From: Halomonas sp. M4R1S46
Lineage (GTDB): Bacteria > Pseudomonadota > Gammaproteobacteria > Pseudomonadales > Halomonadaceae
NCBI RefSeq assembly: GCF_025725685.1
Contig: NZ_CP107008.1
Location: forward strand, 1,240,001-1,304,000
Direction: 5' to 3'
DNA: 64,000 bases
The notes under the pieces are model-generated. The model saw nothing but the letters and a program-made list of their open reading frames with translations. It ran no database searches and was not told the origin of the DNA. A program made the position numbers and the translations under genes. Below, piece after piece: positions 60,832-64,000 of the stretch. The number at the start of each line of letters is the position of its first letter. Position 1 is the stretch's first letter.

Positions 60832-61485
60832 ATGTCGAGTCGCGGACGTTTCATCACCCTGGAAGGCGGCGAGGGGGTGGGCAAGTCCACCAACCTGGCC
60901 TGGGTCGCCGAGCACCTCGAGGCCCGGGGCCTCGAGGTGGTGCGCACCCGGGAGCCCGGCGGCACGCCCCGCGCCGAGGCCATCCGCGGCCTGTTGCTGG
61001 ACCCGGCCACGGACGAGCCCCTGGACGACGACGCCGAGCTGCTGCTGGTCTTCGCCGCGCGCGCCCAGCACCTGGCCCGGCTGGTGCGCCCGGCCCTGGC
61101 GCGCGGCGCCTGGGTGGTCTGCGACCGCTTCACCGACGCCACCTTCGCCTACCAGGGGGGCGGTCGCGGCATCGCGGCCGAGCGCATCGCCGAGCTCGAG
61201 GCCTTCGTCCAGCAGGGCCTGCAGCCGGACCTGACCCTGCTGCTGGACATGCCCATGGACGCCGCCCAGCGTCGCCTGGAGGGCCGGCTCGACCGCGACG
61301 GCGGCGAGCGGGACCGCTTCGAGCGCGAACGGGCCGCGTTCTTCGAGGCGGTCCGCCAGGCCTACCTGGCGCGGGCCGCCGCCGCCCCGGAACGCATGGT
61401 GGTGGTCGATGCCGACCGGTCCCTGGCGGCGGTCCAGGCCGACCTGGGCGCGGTCCTCGACCGCCGCCTGGAGGCCTGGCGATGA
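60832..61485 (+). CDS. tmk: Thymidylate kinase
   Basis: Phosphorylates dTMP to dTDP. P-loop LEGGEGVGKSTNLAWV, the DRX-containing block REPGGTPRAEAIRGLLL, and the substrate region CDRFTDATFAYQGGGRG; lid region RRLEGRLDRDGGERDRFE has arginines in the place of type II enzymes. 217 residues. Its stop overlaps holB by four bases. Confidence 0.96.
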   Translation: MSSRGRFITLEGGEGVGKSTNLAWVAEHLEARGLEVVRTREPGGTPRAEAIRGLLLDPATDEPLDDDAELLLVFAARAQHLARLVRPALARGAWVVCDRFTDATFAYQGGGRGIAAERIAELEAFVQQGLQPDLTLLLDMPMDAAQRRLEGRLDRDGGERDRFERERAAFFEAVRQAYLARAAAAPERMVVVDADRSLAAVQADLGAVLDRRLEAWR

Positions 61486-62477
61486 GCGACGTCGCTCCCG
61501 TGCGTCCGCTGCCCTGGCTGGCGTCGCGCTGGCGCGAGCTCGTGCGCCTCGCCGACAGCGGCCGTCTGCCCCATGCCCTGCTGTTCTCCGGCCCCCATGG
61601 GGTCGGCAAGCCCTCCCTGGCCGAGGCGTTGATCGCCCGCACCCTGTGTGCCGCTCCCGGCGAGTTTGCCTGTGGACGCTGCCATGCCTGCCAGATGCTG
61701 GCCGCCGGCTACCACCCCGACCTGCTGCGCGTCGCGCCGGAGGAGGGCAAGCGCCAGATCCGCATCGCCCCGATCCGCGAGGTCAACGGCTTCGTCGCCC
61801 AGACCGCCCAGCAGGGCGGCTATCGGGTGATCGTCATCAGCCCCGCGGAGGCCATGAACGTGGCCGCCTCCAACGCCCTGCTCAAGAGCCTGGAGGAGCC
61901 CGGCGGGCGGACCCTCTTCCTGCTGCTCTCGGACATTCCCTCGCACCTGCTGCCGACCATCCGCTCCCGCTGCCAGCACTGGAGCCTGGCCCCCCCGGCC
62001 GAGGCCGACTGCCTGGCCTGGCTCGCCGAGCGCCTCGGCGGCGAGGAGGAGGCCCGTTTCTGGTGGCAGGCCGCCGGCGGCCTGCCGCTGCGCGCCCTGG
62101 AGCTCGCCGAGCCGGACGCCCGGGGGCTGCGCCAGCAGCTGCACGAGACCTTCGACGCCCTGGTGCGGGGCGCCGAGCCGGTGGCCGAGGCCGCCCGCCT
62201 GGATCGCCAGTCCATCGACGCCATCCTGTGGTACGGTATCGCCTGGCTCGAGGACCTGATTCGCCTGGGCCTGTCCGGGGCCACCGCGGCGTTGCGCAAT
62301 CCCGACCTGCTGCCGCTGTATCGCCAGGCGGTCAAGAATGGCCGGGTCCGCGACTGGTTCCGCCTCCTGGACTATGCTCGCGAACAACGGCGCCTGCTGG
62401 CCGAGGGCGGCAATCCCAACCCTCAGCTGGTGCTCGAGGCCTGGCTGGTCCGCTGGTCCGCGCTGCTGCGCTCTTGA
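61482..62477 (+). CDS. holB: DNA polymerase III delta-prime subunit
   Basis: Subunit of the clamp loader. AAA+ fold of 331 residues with zinc finger cysteines in LCAAPGEFACGRCHACQML and the SRC motif in TIRSRCQHWSL. The P-loop reads GPHGVGKPSLAEAL, with proline where Ser or Thr normally binds the nucleotide, as expected for a subunit that does not hydrolyse ATP. The first 25 residues fit other HolB. It overlaps tmk. Confidence 0.94.
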   Translation: MSDVAPVRPLPWLASRWRELVRLADSGRLPHALLFSGPHGVGKPSLAEALIARTLCAAPGEFACGRCHACQMLAAGYHPDLLRVAPEEGKRQIRIAPIREVNGFVAQTAQQGGYRVIVISPAEAMNVAASNALLKSLEEPGGRTLFLLLSDIPSHLLPTIRSRCQHWSLAPPAEADCLAWLAERLGGEEEARFWWQAAGGLPLRALELAEPDARGLRQQLHETFDALVRGAEPVAEAARLDRQSIDAILWYGIAWLEDLIRLGLSGATAALRNPDLLPLYRQAVKNGRVRDWFRLLDYAREQRRLLAEGGNPNPQLVLEAWLVRWSALLRS

Positions 62478-62505
62478 CGATAGACTGCCCGAGGAGGCTC
62501 GCTCG

Positions 62506-62841
62506 ATGGCCGCACAAAAAGCCCTGTCCCTGACCATCCAGGATATCCCGACCCTGCTCTCGGCCTACATGCCGGCGTTGGAGCGAGGCGGCATCTTCGT
62601 GCCCACCCGGGAGCGCTACGAGCTCGGCCAGGAGGTCTTCCTGCTGCTGACCCTGCCCGACGAGACCGAACGGGTGCCGGTGACCGGTCGGGTCGTGTGG
62701 GTCTCCCCGGAGGGCGTCTCCGGGCGCCGGGTGCCGGGCATCGGCATCCACTTCAGCGCCGAGGACCAGGGGGTGCGCGACCATATCGAGAACCTGCTGG
62801 CCGGCCAGCTGGACAAGGGCGCCCCGACCTACACGCTCTGA
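62506..62841 (+). CDS. pilZ: PilZ-domain protein, type IV pilus assembly PilZ
   Basis: Small PilZ-domain protein of 111 residues, needed for type IV pilus biogenesis in Pseudomonas. Motifs: LSAYMPALERGGIFVPT, VFLLLTLPDETERVPVTGRV and GIGIHFSAEDQGVRDHIENLLA. The RxxxR c-di-GMP motif is not seen at its usual place, as in the PilZ founder. Start at 62506 follows holB by 28 bases. A heptamer array begins right after its stop. Confidence 0.92.
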   Translation: MAAQKALSLTIQDIPTLLSAYMPALERGGIFVPTRERYELGQEVFLLLTLPDETERVPVTGRVVWVSPEGVSGRRVPGIGIHFSAEDQGVRDHIENLLAGQLDKGAPTYTL

Positions 62842-62927
62842 CGAGCTTCGAGCTTCGAGCTTCGAGCTTCGAGCTTCGAGCTTCGAGCTTCGAGCTTCGA
62901 GCTTCGAGCTTCGAGCTTCGAGCTTCG
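62842..62927. repeat. About 12 CTTCGAG heptamers between pilZ and tatD
   Basis: Eighty-six bases of perfect 7-base periodicity (CGAG, eleven full CTTCGAG copies, CTTCG) begin at the base after the pilZ TGA (62839-62841). Same unit and orientation as at 25771. Thirty-seven bases separate it from tatD. The tatD start has no visible SD. Confidence 0.96.
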
Positions 62928-62964
62928 CTGAAGCACCCATTTAACAGCTAGCCGAAATTACCGC

Positions 62965-63795
62965 ATGTTCATCGATTCCCACTGCCATCTCGACCGCCTC
63001 GATCCCCGCAGCCACGACGGCGATGTCGCCGCGGCCCTGGACGCCGCCCGGGCCCGCGACGTGCGCCAGTTCCTGGCCATCGCCGTCACCCTGGAGGAGG
63101 TGCCGGGGATCGCCGCCCTGGCCCGGGCGCATGACGACGTGGTGATCTCCGCCGGGGTCCACCCCCTCCACCAGGTGCCCGAGGAGCCCAGCGTGGCCGC
63201 CATCAAGGACTGCGCCGAGCGCTTCGAGGCGGTGGCCATCGGCGAGACCGGCCTCGACTACCACTACGAGGGCGTGCCCCGCGAGGTCCAGCACGAGCGC
63301 TTCCGTCGCCACCTGGTCGCGGCCACCGAGCTCGAACTGCCGGTGATCATCCACACCCGGGAGGCCCGGGAAGACACCCTGGCGCTGATCCGCGAACACG
63401 TGGACCCCCGGGTGGGGGGCGTGCTGCACTGCTTCACCGAGGACCTGGACATGGCCCGGGAGGCGGTCGCCAACGGCTTCTACATCTCGCTGTCGGGCAT
63501 CGTCACCTTCCGCAACGCCCATGCGATCCGCGAGCTGGCCCGGCGCCTGCCGCTGGACCGCCTGCTGATCGAGACCGACAGCCCCTACCTGGCCCCGGTG
63601 CCCCATCGTGGCAAGCCCAACGAGCCGGCCTGGGTCGTGGAGGTGGCCGAGTGCATCGCCGCCGAACGGGGCATCAGCGTCGAGGAGGTGGCCATGCAGA
63701 CCACCGCCAACTTCTATCGCCTGTTCCGGGCGGCCGTCCCCGAGGCGCCGGCCGAGATTCGCGAGACCCTGGCCCAGGCCGGCCTGGTGGGCTAG
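62965..63795 (+). CDS. TatD-family metal-dependent hydrolase
   Basis: TIM-barrel hydrolase of the TatD family (276 residues), DNase or D-aminoacyl-tRNA-type enzymes; in E. coli the YcfH position. Metal ligands: FIDSHCHLDRLD at the N-terminus, GETGLDYHYEG, PVIIHTREAREDTL, HCFTEDLDMAREAV and ETDSPYLAPVPHRGKPNEPAW at the end. No clear SD is seen before ATG 62965. Confidence 0.94.
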   Translation: MFIDSHCHLDRLDPRSHDGDVAAALDAARARDVRQFLAIAVTLEEVPGIAALARAHDDVVISAGVHPLHQVPEEPSVAAIKDCAERFEAVAIGETGLDYHYEGVPREVQHERFRRHLVAATELELPVIIHTREAREDTLALIREHVDPRVGGVLHCFTEDLDMAREAVANGFYISLSGIVTFRNAHAIRELARRLPLDRLLIETDSPYLAPVPHRGKPNEPAWVVEVAECIAAERGISVEEVAMQTTANFYRLFRAAVPEAPAEIRETLAQAGLVG

Positions 63796-63824
63796 CGGCC
63801 GGCGCTGCAAGCGAGGAGGGCAGC

Positions 63825-64000
63825 ATGAACCTGGAGACCCTGCTGGTCGGCATCGAGCCGGAGGGCGAGATTCCCCCGCTGGAGCGCTGGGCGCCGGAGC
63901 GGGTCGGCGAGATGGACCTCACCATCGCCGCCGACGGCCGCTGGATCCACGAGGGCGGCGTGATCTCCCGGCCGCGGCTGGTACGCCTGCTGTCCACCAT
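63825..64000 (+). CDS. DUF1285 protein (3' partial)
   Basis: The first 58 codons of a gene that runs off the window. The product begins MNLETLLVGIEPEGEIPPLE and contains RVGEMDLTIAADGRWIHEG followed by VISRPRLVRLLS, the pattern of DUF1285 proteins, whose function is unknown. SD GAGGAGGG stands 5-12 bases before the ATG. It follows tatD by 29 bases. Confidence 0.85.
   Translation, partial: MNLETLLVGIEPEGEIPPLERWAPERVGEMDLTIAADGRWIHEGGVISRPRLVRLLST

Overview
The window is a GC-rich, densely packed stretch of a gammaproteobacterial chromosome made almost entirely of core genes. Gene content and order match what I remember of Pseudomonas and Oceanospirillales genomes, and the protein sequences look most like Halomonas or another member of the Halomonadaceae. 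That placement is inference. I see no insertion sequence, prophage, tRNA gene or CRISPR array. Non-coding content is rnpB, promoters, terminators, leaders and an unusual family of 7-bp tandem repeats.

Layout. (1) 1-3344: the end of the cytochrome bc1 operon (petB, petC), then sspA-sspB. (2) 3345-6661, minus strand: lpoA-yraN-diaA-dolP, divergent from rsmI (6709). (3) 7598-7964: RNase P RNA, whose promoter overlaps the rsmI stop codon. (4) 8021-25648: the division and cell wall cluster rsmH-ftsL-ftsI-murE-murF-mraY-murD-ftsW-murG-murC-ddl-ftsQ-ftsA-ftsZ, then lpxC. No mraZ is present at its head. (5) 25649-32200: dciA (minus), a small ORF that may be a SecM-like leader, secA, argJ and a Nudix/thiamine-phosphate-synthase fusion. 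(6) 32201-34191, minus: the agmatine-to-putrescine pair aguA-aguB. (7) 34314-45720: lolC-lolD, a DUF2062 gene (minus), comEC, exbB-exbD-msbA-lpxK-trm112-like-kdsB-ptp-murB. (8) 45824-49294, minus: rne with a long repetitive tail and a leader of about 600 nt. (9) 50017-64000: rluC, a HAD phosphatase, an S49 peptidase, maf (minus), then yceD-rpmF-plsX-fabD-fabG-acpP-fabF-pabC-mltG-tmk-holB-pilZ-tatD and the start of a DUF1285 gene.

The genes act together in building the envelope: peptidoglycan precursors (mur, mraY, ddl), division (fts), lipid A and KDO (lpxC, lpxK, kdsB, msbA), lipoprotein sorting (lolCD), outer-membrane lipoproteins (lpoA, dolP), secretion (secA) and fatty acids (plsX, fab, acpP). 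Tight spacing and many 1-4 nt stop/start overlaps (ATGA, TAATG, TTGA, GTGA) suggest long coupled operons.

Most unusual observations: perfect heptamer arrays (CTTCGAG)n that sit against stop codons or terminators at four loci, plus a fifth heptamer array of different sequence in the same kind of position; a signal-sequence-bearing ORF with an Arg/Pro-rich C-terminus directly before secA, followed by hairpins, which resembles the SecM arrangement; an almost leaderless yceD promoter; and a long rne leader combined with about a dozen 22-24 residue repeats in the RNase E tail.
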